A DNA stretch of 64,000 nucleotides. Origin: Streptomyces sp. ISL-12. GTDB lineage: Bacteria; Actinomycetota; Actinomycetes; Streptomycetales; Streptomycetaceae. Below the pieces are notes generated by a model that worked only from the letters and a program-made list of their open reading frames with translations, searched no databases and was not told the DNA's origin. Made by a program: the position numbers and the translations under genes. The stretch is from contig NZ_JAGGOO010000130.1 in NCBI RefSeq assembly GCF_018614415.1, forward strand, positions 1-64,000, written 5' to 3'. Shown here in pieces: positions 45,248-53,673 of the stretch (position 1 is the first letter of the stretch; every line of letters begins with the position of its first letter).

Positions 45248-46765
45248 TCAGTCGCAGCCGCAGCCGCTCGCCGCGACCGGCAGCGGCTCGGGGACGCCCA
45301 TCTTCGGCAGGCCCAGCAGCACGCCCGCGGGCTTGGCCTGCTCCGCGGTGTTGCGCTTCTCCCACGCGTCGCCCGCGCGGGTGCGCCGCACGTCGAGGAC
45401 GGCGCCCTCGGCCAGGAGGTGGTGCGGGGCGGCGTAGGTGATCTCGACGGTGACCACGTCGCCGGGGCGCACCTCCTGGCCGGGCTTGGTGAAGTGGACC
45501 AGGCGGTTGTCGGGGGCGCGGCCGGAGAGGCGGTGGGTGGTGCCGTCCTTGCGGCCCTCGCCCTCGGCGACCATCAGCTCCAGGGTGCGGCCGACCTGCT
45601 TCTTGTTCTCCTCCCAGGAGATCTCCTCCTGGAGGGCGACCAGCCGCTCGTAGCGCTCCTGGACGACCTTCTTGGGGATCTGGCCGTCCATCTCGGCGGC
45701 CGGGGTGCCCGGGCGCTTGGAGTACTGGAAGGTGAAGGCCTGCGCGAAGCGCGCCTCGCGGACGACGTGCAGGGTCTGCTCGAAGTCCTCCTCGGTCTCG
45801 CCGGGGAAGCCCACGATGATGTCGGTGGTGATCGCGGCATGCGGGATGGCGGCGCGGACCTTGTCGATGATGCCGAGGAAGCGCTCCTGGCGGTAGGAGC
45901 GGCGCATCGCCTTGAGGACCGGGTCGGAGCCGGACTGCAGCGGCATGTGCAGCTGCGGCATCACGTTCGGCGTCTCGGCCATGGCGGCGATCACGTCGTC
46001 GGTGAAGTCGCGCGGGTGCGGGGAGGTGAAGCGGACCCGCTCCAGGCCGTCGATCGAGCCGCAGGCCCGCAGCAGCTTGCTGAACGCCTCGCGGTCGCCG
46101 ATGTCGGAACCGTAGGCGTTGACGTTCTGCCCGAGGAGGGTGATCTCGGAGACGCCCTCGGCGACCAGTGCCTCGACCTCGGCGAGGATGTCGCCGGGGC
46201 GGCGGTCCTTCTCCTTGCCGCGCAGGGCGGGGACGATGCAGAAGGTGCACGTGTTGTTGCAGCCGACGGAGATGGAGACCCAGGCGGCGTAGGCGCTCTC
46301 ACGCCGGGTGGGCAGGGTGGACGGGAACGCCTCCAGGGACTCGGCGATCTCGACCTGCGCCTCCTCCTGCACGCGGGCCCGCTCCAGCAGCACCGGCAGC
46401 TTGCCGATGTTGTGCGTGCCGAAGACGACGTCGACCCAGGGGGCGCGTTTCACGATGGTGTCGCGGTCCTTCTGGGCCAGACAGCCGCCGACCGCGATCT
46501 GCATGCCGGGGCGGCTCGCCTTCCTCGGGGCGAGGCGGCCGAGGTTGCCGTACAGCTTGTTGTCGGCGTTCTCACGGACGGCGCAGGTGTTGAAGACGAC
46601 GACGTCCGCGTCGCCGTCGGAGCCCTCGGGGGCGCGGACGTACCCGGCGTCCTCCAGCAGACCGGACAATCGCTCGGAGTCGTGGACGTTCATCTGGCAC
46701 CCGTAAGTGCGTACCTCGTATGTGCGGGGGGCGCCCACGGTCTGGCTCCGGTCGATGCTGGTCAT
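45248..46765 (-). CDS. miaB: tRNA-2-methylthio-N6-dimethylallyladenosine synthase
   Basis: Radical SAM methylthiotransferase that completes ms2i6A37 on tRNA, 505 residues. The N-terminal UPF0004 domain has its three cluster cysteines (TYGCQMN, NTCAVRE, GGCLAQ). The radical SAM motif is CNNTCTFCIVP. The TRAM domain lies near the C-terminus (VGRTLELMVAEGEGR ... EITYAAPHHLLAEG). The tail ends in a short Cys motif (GCGCD). ATG 46765 is the conserved start, although no clear ribosome binding site precedes it. It acts on the product of MiaA. Confidence 0.97.
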   Translation of the reverse strand: MTSIDRSQTVGAPRTYEVRTYGCQMNVHDSERLSGLLEDAGYVRAPEGSDGDADVVVFNTCAVRENADNKLYGNLGRLAPRKASRPGMQIAVGGCLAQKDRDTIVKRAPWVDVVFGTHNIGKLPVLLERARVQEEAQVEIAESLEAFPSTLPTRRESAYAAWVSISVGCNNTCTFCIVPALRGKEKDRRPGDILAEVEALVAEGVSEITLLGQNVNAYGSDIGDREAFSKLLRACGSIDGLERVRFTSPHPRDFTDDVIAAMAETPNVMPQLHMPLQSGSDPVLKAMRRSYRQERFLGIIDKVRAAIPHAAITTDIIVGFPGETEEDFEQTLHVVREARFAQAFTFQYSKRPGTPAAEMDGQIPKKVVQERYERLVALQEEISWEENKKQVGRTLELMVAEGEGRKDGTTHRLSGRAPDNRLVHFTKPGQEVRPGDVVTVEITYAAPHHLLAEGAVLDVRRTRAGDAWEKRNTAEQAKPAGVLLGLPKMGVPEPLPVAASGCGCD

Positions 46766-46832
46766 GGCAATAAGGGTAGGCGGTCCGCGGCAGTGGCCCG
46801 GGCACCCTGTGGACAACCGCCGTAGCCGCTGG

Positions 46833-47501
46833 TCAGGGCTCGATCAGACCCGCGCGGATCGCGTAACGGGTCAGCTCCAGGCGGTCGCGGACGCCGAGCT
46901 TCTGGAGCAGGTTGGCGCGGTGGCGTTCGACCGTCTTGGCGCTGATGAAGAGGAGTTCGCCGATCTCCTTGGAGGTGTGGCCCTCGGCGACGAGCTTGAG
47001 GATCTCCTCCTCGCGCTCGGTGATCGGCCGCGCGGGCAGGCCGTCGCCCCGGTGCAGGCGGTCCAGGTAGGCGCGGACCAAGGCGCGCTCGGCGCCCGGG
47101 TAGATGAAGGGCTCGTCGCGCACGGCGGCCCGGCATGCCTCCACCAGGTCGCGGTCGGCGACCGATTTGAGGACATAGCCGCAGGCGCCCGCCTTGAGCG
47201 CCTCGAAGAAGTACTGCTCGTTGTCGTACATCGTCAGGATGAGGATGCGCAGGCCGGGCAGGCGCCGGGAGAGTTCGCGGGCCGCCTGCAGGCCGGTCAT
47301 GCGGGGCATGGCGACGTCCAGGACGGCGAGGTCGATGCCGCCGGCCCGGGCCGCCGCGACCGCCTCGGCACCGTCCCCGGCCTCGGCGACGACGGTCAGG
47401 TCGGGTTCGCCGTCGAGTATGAGGCGTACTCCGCGGCGTACCAGGGTGTGGTCGTCGGCGAGCAGGACGCGTATCGGGGGCGGTGGGGAATGTGCGGTCA
47501 T
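46833..47501 (-). CDS. NarL/LuxR-family response regulator
   Basis: A 222-residue regulator. The receiver domain has acidic residues DD near 16-17, phosphoacceptor Asp62 (LDVAMP) and Lys112 (YVLKSV). The C-terminal GerE helix-turn-helix is ITEREEEILKLVAEGHTSKEIGELLFISAKTVERH (160-194). ATG 47501 overlaps the stop of the upstream kinase gene as ATGA, implying translational coupling. I recall this pair as SCO5784/SCO5785 of S. coelicolor, reported to affect the switch to secondary metabolism. Targets cannot be read from sequence. Confidence 0.95.
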   Translation of the reverse strand: MTAHSPPPPIRVLLADDHTLVRRGVRLILDGEPDLTVVAEAGDGAEAVAAARAGGIDLAVLDVAMPRMTGLQAARELSRRLPGLRILILTMYDNEQYFFEALKAGACGYVLKSVADRDLVEACRAAVRDEPFIYPGAERALVRAYLDRLHRGDGLPARPITEREEEILKLVAEGHTSKEIGELLFISAKTVERHRANLLQKLGVRDRLELTRYAIRAGLIEP

Positions 47502-48712
47502 TGTTGGTCTCCGGGGGCGCCGGGTACGCGCGCGTGGGGGTCGGTTCCGGTGGACTCGGCTGTCACGCGCGCGTGCGGGCCGGTGTCGGCGGGAGCGGTG
47601 GGCACGCGCGCGTGCGGGCCGGTGTCGGCGGGAGCGGTGGGTACGCGCGCGTGGGGGGCGGTGGGCCCGGTGGGTATGCGCAGGCGTACGTCCGTGCCCC
47701 TGCCCGGGCCGGGTACCACGGCGAGGTCGGCTCCCACCAGCAGGGCGCGTTCCCGCATGCCGCTGATGCCGGCGCCCTCGGGGGCGCCGCCGATGCCGGT
47801 GCCGTTGTCGCGGACCAGGAGCTCGACCGCGTCGGGGAACCGGCGCAGGGTGAGTTCGGCGCGGTCGGCGGCGGAGTGCCGGGCGGTGTTGGTCAGGCCC
47901 TCCTGGGCGACCCGGTAGAGCACGAGTTCCGCCTCCGGGGTGAGCGGGGGCAGGTCGCCGGGGACCTGGTGGCGCACGGTGAGCCCGTGGTGGGTGAACT
48001 CGGCGGCGAGCGAGCGCAGGGCGCTGGCCAGGCCCAGTTCCTCCAGGACGCCGGGGCGCAGCCGGCGGGCGATGCGGCGGATCTCGTCCAGTCCGGCCCG
48101 GGTCGCCTCCTGGGTCTGGGTCACCTCGTCGCGCAGCCCGTCGGGCACCCGGTCGGCGACCCGTTTGAGCTGGAGCAGGACGGCGGTGAGGGTCTGGCCG
48201 ACCTCGTCGTGCAGTTCCCGGGCGATGCGGTGGCGCTCGCGTTCCTGGGCGTGCAGGGCGTGTGCGGCCCCGGCGGCACGTTCCGCCTGGAGGCGGTCGA
48301 GCATGGTGTTGTACGTCGCGATCAGCACGGCGGCCTCGGCGGGGCCGGAGACCTCCGGGCGGGTTCCGGGGCGCAGCAGGTCGGCGGTGGACATGGCGTG
48401 GCCCAGCCGTCGCAGTGGGGTGAGCCCGAGCCGCAGGACGACCGCGTTGCCGATCAGCAGCGCGGCGAGGCCGCCGAGCAGGATCAGTGCCTCGTGCGGC
48501 AGCACGGGGGTGGAGACGGTCACCGGTCCCAGCAGCAGCGCGGTGGCCAGGACCAGGCCGGTGGCGTTGAGCGAGAAGATGCGCCAGAACAGCGACACGG
48601 TCTTCTTCCCGCTCCTTCCGGATCTCGCGGATCTGGCGGATCTTGCGCGCGGCACCGCCGGGAGCAGTCTCCCGACCCCCGGCCGGTTGCGTATATCCGT
48701 CACGACACCCAT
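47498..48712 (-). CDS. NarL-type sensor histidine kinase
   Basis: A 404-residue membrane kinase. A basic, Arg/Ser-repeat N-terminus precedes two membrane helices (about 44-64 and 74-94). The signalling linker after TM2 and the HisKA_3 box RHRIARELHDEVGQTL (His168) follow. The HATPase domain contains N-box ARHS and G-box DNGTGIG. The last 50 residues are built of 13-residue repeats (PTAPADTGPHARV) encoded by a 39-bp tandem repeat, which is unusual. ATG 48712 has GGTGG. It overlaps the downstream regulator gene by 4 bp. Confidence 0.93.
   Translation of the reverse strand: MGVVTDIRNRPGVGRLLPAVPRARSARSARSGRSGKKTVSLFWRIFSLNATGLVLATALLLGPVTVSTPVLPHEALILLGGLAALLIGNAVVLRLGLTPLRRLGHAMSTADLLRPGTRPEVSGPAEAAVLIATYNTMLDRLQAERAAGAAHALHAQERERHRIARELHDEVGQTLTAVLLQLKRVADRVPDGLRDEVTQTQEATRAGLDEIRRIARRLRPGVLEELGLASALRSLAAEFTHHGLTVRHQVPGDLPPLTPEAELVLYRVAQEGLTNTARHSAADRAELTLRRFPDAVELLVRDNGTGIGGAPEGAGISGMRERALLVGADLAVVPGPGRGTDVRLRIPTGPTAPHARVPTAPADTGPHARVPTAPADTGPHARVTAESTGTDPHARVPGAPGDQQ
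47526..47663. repeat. 39-bp tandem repeat in kinase C-terminus
   Basis: Units start at 47526, 47565, 47604 and (partial) 47643. The two central units are nearly identical; the outer ones diverge. Each unit encodes 13 residues, so copy-number change would keep the frame and the ATGA coupling. Confidence 0.88.
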
Positions 48713-48811
48713 ATCGCCACCGTACGCGCGGATGACAGCATGGCGGCGCGCCACCGGACACCCATGTGCCCCGGGCGCAGCACAGCACGAGAACGAACGA
48801 GGGGAAGACAC

Positions 48812-49297
48812 GTGTCCGCTCCACGCCTGAGGGCGACGCCGCTGCCGGGCATCGGGGTCCAGTACGACCTGGTCACCCGTGAACACCGTCAGTTGTCGGT
48901 GGTGGCCCACCGTGACGGCGCCCGCACGGTCAACGTGTACCGGGCCGACGAACCCGACTCCTGCGCCCAGTCCCTGAAGCTGACCGGCTCGGAGGCGGGC
49001 GCGCTGATCGACGCGCTGAAGCCGTCGCACCAGAGCGCGAGCCTGCTGCACACCTCCTCGCTCGGGCTGGTCGCCGAGCGGATCGAGGTGTCGGCGACCT
49101 CCCACTGGAACGGGCGCGTGCTGGGCGACACCAGGATGCGGACCGAGACGGGCGCGTCGGTCGTGGCCGTGCTGCGGCACGCCGAGGCCATTCCCTCCCC
49201 GGCGCCGGACTTCCGCCTGATCGGCGGCGACATCGTGATCGTCATCGGCACCCGCGAGGGCGTCGACGCCGCCGCCGCGATACTCGGGCGGGAGTGA
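48812..49297 (+). CDS. TrkA-C domain regulatory subunit (KhtT-like)
   Basis: A 161-residue cytoplasmic protein. The first 70 residues are a KhtT-like N-domain (IGVQYDLVTREHRQLSVVAHRDGARTVNVY). The C-terminal RCK_C/TrkA-C domain is GASVVAVLRHAEAIPSPAPDFRLIGGDIVIVIGTREGVDAAAAIL, where nucleotides such as c-di-AMP bind in relatives. GTG 48812 follows GAGGGGAAG. The antiporter gene begins 4 bp after its stop, so the two form a gating-subunit/transporter pair. It is divergent from the kinase gene. Confidence 0.9.
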   Translation: MSAPRLRATPLPGIGVQYDLVTREHRQLSVVAHRDGARTVNVYRADEPDSCAQSLKLTGSEAGALIDALKPSHQSASLLHTSSLGLVAERIEVSATSHWNGRVLGDTRMRTETGASVVAVLRHAEAIPSPAPDFRLIGGDIVIVIGTREGVDAAAAILGRE

Positions 49298-49301
49298 TCC
49301 G

Positions 49302-50546
49302 GTGCACTCTTCCGCGGTACTGCTGATCGAGTTCGGTTCCATCATCCTGGGCCTCGGCCTGCTCGGCCGGTTCGCCGGGCGCTTCGGCCTCTCGCCCATA
49401 CCGCTCTACCTGCTCGCCGGGCTGGCCTTCGGCGAGGGCGGGCTGCTGCCGCTCGGCGCGAGCGAGGAGTTCGTCGCGACCGGCGCCGAGATCGGTGTCA
49501 TCCTGCTGCTGCTGATGCTGGGCCTGGAGTACACCGCCGGTGACCTGGTCACCAATCTGAAGTCCCACTATCCGGCGGGGCTGGTGGACTGCGCGTTCAA
49601 CGCCCTGCCGGGTGCCGTCGCGGCGCTGCTGATGGGCTGGGGCCCGGTGGCCGCCGTGGTGCTGGCCGGTGTCACCTGGATCTCGTCGTCCGGTGTCATC
49701 GCCAAGGTGCTGGGCGATCTCGGCCGGGTCGGCAACCGGGAGACCCCGGTGATCCTCAGTGTGCTGGTCCTGGAGGACCTGGCGATGGCGGTGTACCTGC
49801 CGATCGTCACGGCGCTGGTGGCCGGTGCCGGGCTGATGACGGGCAGCGTCACGCTGGCGATCGCGCTGGGCGCGGCCGGGATCGTGCTGTTCGTCGCGGT
49901 CCGCTACGGCCGGCTCATCTCCCGGTTCGTCTCCAGCGACGACCCGGAGAAGCTGCTGCTGGTCGTGCTGGGGCTGACGATCCTGGTCGCGGGCGTGGCC
50001 CAGCAGCTCCAGGTGTCGGCGGCGGTCGGGGCGTTCCTGGTGGGCATCGCCCTGTCCGGGGAGGTCGCGGAGGGCGCGCACACGCTGCTGAGCCCGCTGC
50101 GGGACCTGTTCGCCGCCGTCTTCTTCGTCTTCTTCGGGCTGCACACCGACCCGGCGAGCATCCCGCCGGTCCTGCTGCCCGCCCTGGCACTGGCCGTCCT
50201 CACCGCGCTGACGAAGATCGCCACGGGCTACTGGGCGGCGCGGCGGGCCGGGATCTCGGTCAAGGGGCGCTGGCGGGCGGGCGGCGCACTGGTCGCCCGC
50301 GGCGAGTTCTCGATCGTCATCGCCGGGCTGGCGGTGTCGGCCGGCATCGAACCGTCCCTCGGCCCGCTGGCGACGGCGTACGTGCTGATCCTGGTCATCC
50401 TCGGCCCGCTCACCGCCCGGTACACCGAGTCCATCGCGACCCGGCTGGCCCGGCGCCGCGACGACCGGGGCAAGGCCGACCGCCTTCCGGACGTGCCCGA
50501 GCAGGTGCGGCGGACGGCGGACGCGGAGGCGTCGGTGGCCGACTGA
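49302..50546 (+). CDS. CPA2-family cation/proton antiporter (KhtU-like)
   Basis: A 414-residue integral membrane protein with about 12-13 helices. The Na/H exchanger domain begins with LGLLGRFAGRFGLSPIPLYLLAGLAFGEGG. The VILSVLVLEDLAMAVYLPIV helix contains the ion-binding acidic pair, and the distal ARGEFSIVIAGLA motif is typical of KefB/KhtU proteins. The expected role is K+ or Na+ efflux in exchange for H+. GTG 49302 has GGGAG upstream, within the stop region of the KhtT-like gene, giving tight coupling. No TrkA-N domain is attached; regulation is supplied by the partner. Confidence 0.93.
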   Translation: MHSSAVLLIEFGSIILGLGLLGRFAGRFGLSPIPLYLLAGLAFGEGGLLPLGASEEFVATGAEIGVILLLLMLGLEYTAGDLVTNLKSHYPAGLVDCAFNALPGAVAALLMGWGPVAAVVLAGVTWISSSGVIAKVLGDLGRVGNRETPVILSVLVLEDLAMAVYLPIVTALVAGAGLMTGSVTLAIALGAAGIVLFVAVRYGRLISRFVSSDDPEKLLLVVLGLTILVAGVAQQLQVSAAVGAFLVGIALSGEVAEGAHTLLSPLRDLFAAVFFVFFGLHTDPASIPPVLLPALALAVLTALTKIATGYWAARRAGISVKGRWRAGGALVARGEFSIVIAGLAVSAGIEPSLGPLATAYVLILVILGPLTARYTESIATRLARRRDDRGKADRLPDVPEQVRRTADAEASVAD

Positions 50547-50651
50547 GGCGGGCCGCCCGGTCTCGGTCTGTGGCAGGGCGGGGCGGGCCGCCCGGTCTCG
50601 GTCTGTGGCAGGGCGGGGCGGGCCGCCCAGGTTTCAGTCTGTGGCCGACTG
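50547..50651. repeat. 35-bp tandem repeat, three copies
   Basis: Copies start at 50547, 50582 and 50617, immediately after the antiporter stop codon. The unit begins GGCGGGCCGCCCGGTCTCGG. The third copy diverges and then repeats the antiporter stop context (GTGGCCGACTGAGGC), suggesting slippage that included the stop codon. Confidence 0.88.
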
Positions 50652-50679
50652 AGGCCGGGGCCGTCCGGTCTCCGCGCCC

Positions 50680-51159
50680 TCATTCCTCGCCGTCGGGCGT
50701 CCACCCCTGCCGGCGCAGCACCCCCGCCACGTCCGGGGCCTCGTAGTGCTCGCCCTTGAGGACCTTGCCGTCTGCTCTGCGGCTGACCTGGCCGTCGGGG
50801 CCCAGCTTGGTCATGTTGGACCGGTGGATCTCGGCGATCACCGCGTCCAGGTCGATGCCGTGGACCAGGGCCGTGCCGTAGGCGACGTAGACCACGTCGG
50901 CCAGTTCGTGCGCGAGCCGGTCGAGCGGGCCCTCGACGGAGACCTCGGCGACCTCGGTGGCCTCCTCGGCGAGCAGTTCGCCGCGGTGGGCGGCCAGGGC
51001 CGGCGCCACCCGCGACGGGGTGTCGCGGACGTCCAGCCCGAAGGCGTGGTGGAAGGCACGGACCAGGTCGGCGGGGGACCCGCCGGCGCGACCGGCGGGG
51101 GCCCCGCTCGTGCGACCGGCGGCGGAGGAACTCGTGCGGCGGACAGGGGACGTACTCAT
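50680..51159 (-). CDS. MazG-like/phosphoribosyl-ATP pyrophosphohydrolase-like protein
   Basis: A 159-residue protein of the all-alpha NTP pyrophosphatase superfamily. After a disordered Ser/Ala/Gly N-terminus comes a helical core with the metal-binding acidic cluster (LLAEEATEVAEVSVEG, LAHELADVVYVAYGTALVHGIDLDAVIAEIHRSNMTKLGPDG). The conserved tail is DGKVLKGEHYEAPDV. Such proteins may sanitise the nucleotide pool; the substrate is unknown. ATG 51159 was chosen, with a weak ribosome binding site. It is divergent from the TAXI protein gene. Confidence 0.88.
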   Translation of the reverse strand: MSTSPVRRTSSSAAGRTSGAPAGRAGGSPADLVRAFHHAFGLDVRDTPSRVAPALAAHRGELLAEEATEVAEVSVEGPLDRLAHELADVVYVAYGTALVHGIDLDAVIAEIHRSNMTKLGPDGQVSRRADGKVLKGEHYEAPDVAGVLRRQGWTPDGEE

Positions 51160-51247
51160 GCGACCGACTGTAACGACCGCCTGTGACAATCGGCTCCGCT
51201 CCCGCCCGCCCTGGTCAGCGCGCATGCGGGCTGGCAGGATCGCGGCC

Positions 51248-52243
51248 ATGCCCACCCTGTTCTCCCGTGTCGGCGCACGCCGTGTCCTCCAGGGCGCGGC
51301 GGCGGCCGTCGTCGCGCTCGGTCTGCTGCTGTGGTGGCTGCTGCCACTGGGCGAGAAGCCGCCGAGGGGCACGATCACGTTCAGCACCGGCACGCGCGCG
51401 GGTGTGTACCACGAGTACGGCGAACTGCTCCGCGCCGAGCTGCGCGAGGACATGCCGGGACTGAAGGTGCGGCTGCTCACCAGCGCGGGGTCGCAGGAGA
51501 ACGTCGCGCGCGTGGCGACCGGCAAGGCCGACTACGCGGTCGCCGCGGCCGACGCGGTGGAGACGTACGCGTTCGACGACCGCCCCGGCGCGGACCGACT
51601 GCGCGGTGTGGCGCGGCTGTACGACGACTACGTACAGCTCGTCGTCCCGGCCGATTCGACGGTCCAGTCCGTCGCCGACCTGCAGGGCAAGCGGGTGGCC
51701 ATCGGGCTGCCGGACTCGGGCGTGCGGCTGATCGCCACCCGGGTGCTGGAGGCCGCGGGGATCGACCCGGAGACGGACATCACGCCGGCCTCCGACGGCA
51801 TCGACACCGGGCCGGAGCGGCTGGGGAACGGTCTGGACGCGTTCTTCTGGTCGGGCGGGCTGCCCACCGACGGACTGCAGAGGATCGCCAAGAAGCCGTC
51901 GTTCCGGTTCGTTCCGATCGAGGAGGAGATCGTCGCCGAACTGCACGACCAGCCCGGTCCCACCCGGTACTACCGGGCCACCAACGTGCCGGAGTCGGCC
52001 TACCCCATGGTCCAGACCGGCTACCCGGTGGCGACCATGGCGGTGGCCAACGTAATGATCACCCGGGACGACGCCGATCCCCGGATCACCGAGTGGCTGA
52101 CCCGGACGGTGATCGAGAGCCGGGACGGCATCGGCGCGCACGTCCACTCCGCCCAGCTGGTGGACCTGCGTACGGCGATCTACACCGACCCCCTCCAGCT
52201 CCACGAGGGCGCCCGGCGCTACTACGCCTCCGTCAAGCCATGA
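51248..52243 (+). CDS. TAXI family solute-binding protein
   Basis: A 331-residue periplasmic-type binding protein anchored by an N-terminal hydrophobic helix (about residues 13-32), without a lipobox Cys. TAXI features are FSTGTRAGVYHEYGELLRAEL, LLTSAGSQENVARVATGKADYAV, LYDDYVQLVVPADSTVQSVADLQGKRVAIGLPDSG and FFWSGGLPTDGL. Such proteins usually serve TRAP transporters, but no TRAP permease genes lie nearby. ATG 51248 follows CAGGATC. It converges with gluK after 23 bp, so a role in sensing together with GluK is conceivable but not shown. Confidence 0.88.
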   Translation: MPTLFSRVGARRVLQGAAAAVVALGLLLWWLLPLGEKPPRGTITFSTGTRAGVYHEYGELLRAELREDMPGLKVRLLTSAGSQENVARVATGKADYAVAAADAVETYAFDDRPGADRLRGVARLYDDYVQLVVPADSTVQSVADLQGKRVAIGLPDSGVRLIATRVLEAAGIDPETDITPASDGIDTGPERLGNGLDAFFWSGGLPTDGLQRIAKKPSFRFVPIEEEIVAELHDQPGPTRYYRATNVPESAYPMVQTGYPVATMAVANVMITRDDADPRITEWLTRTVIESRDGIGAHVHSAQLVDLRTAIYTDPLQLHEGARRYYASVKP

Positions 52244-52266
52244 CCGTCAAGGTCGAGCCCTGAACG

Positions 52267-53664
52267 TCACGGCTGGTGCCTCGGCACCGACACCGTCACC
52301 GCCAGCCCGTGCGGATGGTGGTGGCCGTAGCTCATCGTGCCGCCGCCCGCGGCGAGCAGGGCGCGGCAGATGGACAGGCCGAGACCGGAGCCCTTGATGT
52401 TCTGGTGCCGGCCGCTGCGCCAGAAACGGTCGCCGACACGGGAGAGTTCCTCGTCGGTCAGACCGGGGCCGCGGTCGGCGACGACAACGGTCGCGGCGGT
52501 GCCGTCGGAGGCGACCGTGACCTGGACGGTCTCGCCCTCGGGCGTGAACTTCACCGCGTTGTCGATCACCGCGTCCAGCGCGCTGGAGAGCGCCACCGGG
52601 TCCGCCCAGGCGGTGGTCGGCGGGCAGTCGCCGGCCAGCACCACGCCCTTGGCGGCGGCGGTCGGCGACCAGGCCGCGACCCGCTCGGAGGCCAGCGCGC
52701 CGACGTCGGTCACCTTCAGGTCGGGCGCGGCGTGTTCGGCCAGCGCCAGGTCGAGCAGGTCGTCCAGTACCTGGGCCAGGCGCTTGCCCTCGGTCTGCAC
52801 GGAAGCGATCTCCTCGTTGCCCTCGGGCAGTTCGAAGGCGAGCAGCTCGATGCGGAGCAGCAGCGCGGCCAGCGGGTTGCGCAGCTGGTGGGAGGCGTCG
52901 GCGACGAAGGCGCGCTGCTGCTCCAGCACGTCCTCGACGTTGTCCGCCATCTCGTTGAACGACCGGGCCAGGCGCCGCAGTTCCGGAGGTCCCCCGGACG
53001 GGGCGACCCGGGACTTGAGACGTCCGGTGGCGATGTCGTGGGTGGTGGCGTCCAGGACGCGTACGGGACGCAGCACCCAGCCGGTGAGCCGGAGGGCGGC
53101 GCCGACGGCCAGTAACATCGCGGCGATCTCGCCGGCGGCGATGACCAGCCAGCCGTCCAGGGTCCGCGACCGCATCGGTCCGGTGGGCGAGTCGGTGACC
53201 ACCACCGCGACGACGTCGCCGTCCCGGATGACCGGTGAGGCGACCACGAGCCGGCCGTCCTCCCACGGCCACACCTGCTCGGGGTCGTGGCTGCGACGGC
53301 TGAGCAGCGCCTCGTCGAAGGCGTCGCGCGCCTCGCCCTTCTGGGGGAGGAACCAGGTCGTCGGGGCGTTGGCCATGGGGATGTGATTGGTGTAGAAGAC
53401 GGCCGCCCGGATGTCGTAGACCTCGTAGTAGCTGATCAGCTCGCTCTGCAGGGTTTCGAGGCGCTCGGTGGGCGTGGTGCGCGACCCGGAGGGCGCGTCG
53501 CCGACGAACTGGGCCAGCGCCGCGAACCGTGCCGTGTCGTCGATGCGGTCGACGACCGTCTCCTGCTGCTCGGCCCGGGCCACGCTGACGGCCAGCGGCA
53601 CGCCGAACGCGAGCAGCATGGCCGCCATCAGGACGATCAGCAGCGGGAGAAGACGAGCGCGCAC
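52267..53664 (-). CDS. gluK: Sensor histidine kinase GluK
   Basis: A 465-residue OmpR-class kinase. TM1 is at about 5-28. An extracytoplasmic domain (about 30-170, including YYEVYDIRAAVFYTNHIPMANAPTTWF) is followed by TM2 (about 172-192), HAMP, the H-box VADASHQLRNPLA (His259), the N-box DNAVKFTPEGE and the G-boxes DRGPGLT and GSGLGLSI. Codon 184, in TM2, is TTA (53115-53113), so translation should depend on bldA tRNA. GTG 53664 lies 9 bp after the regulator stop. In S. coelicolor the orthologous GluR-GluK system is reported to sense glutamate and control gluABCD; the adjacent gluABCD genes support that here. Confidence 0.93.
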   Translation of the reverse strand: MRARLLPLLIVLMAAMLLAFGVPLAVSVARAEQQETVVDRIDDTARFAALAQFVGDAPSGSRTTPTERLETLQSELISYYEVYDIRAAVFYTNHIPMANAPTTWFLPQKGEARDAFDEALLSRRSHDPEQVWPWEDGRLVVASPVIRDGDVVAVVVTDSPTGPMRSRTLDGWLVIAAGEIAAMLLAVGAALRLTGWVLRPVRVLDATTHDIATGRLKSRVAPSGGPPELRRLARSFNEMADNVEDVLEQQRAFVADASHQLRNPLAALLLRIELLAFELPEGNEEIASVQTEGKRLAQVLDDLLDLALAEHAAPDLKVTDVGALASERVAAWSPTAAAKGVVLAGDCPPTTAWADPVALSSALDAVIDNAVKFTPEGETVQVTVASDGTAATVVVADRGPGLTDEELSRVGDRFWRSGRHQNIKGSGLGLSICRALLAAGGGTMSYGHHHPHGLAVTVSVPRHQP

Positions 53665-53673
53665 CCGGACCCG

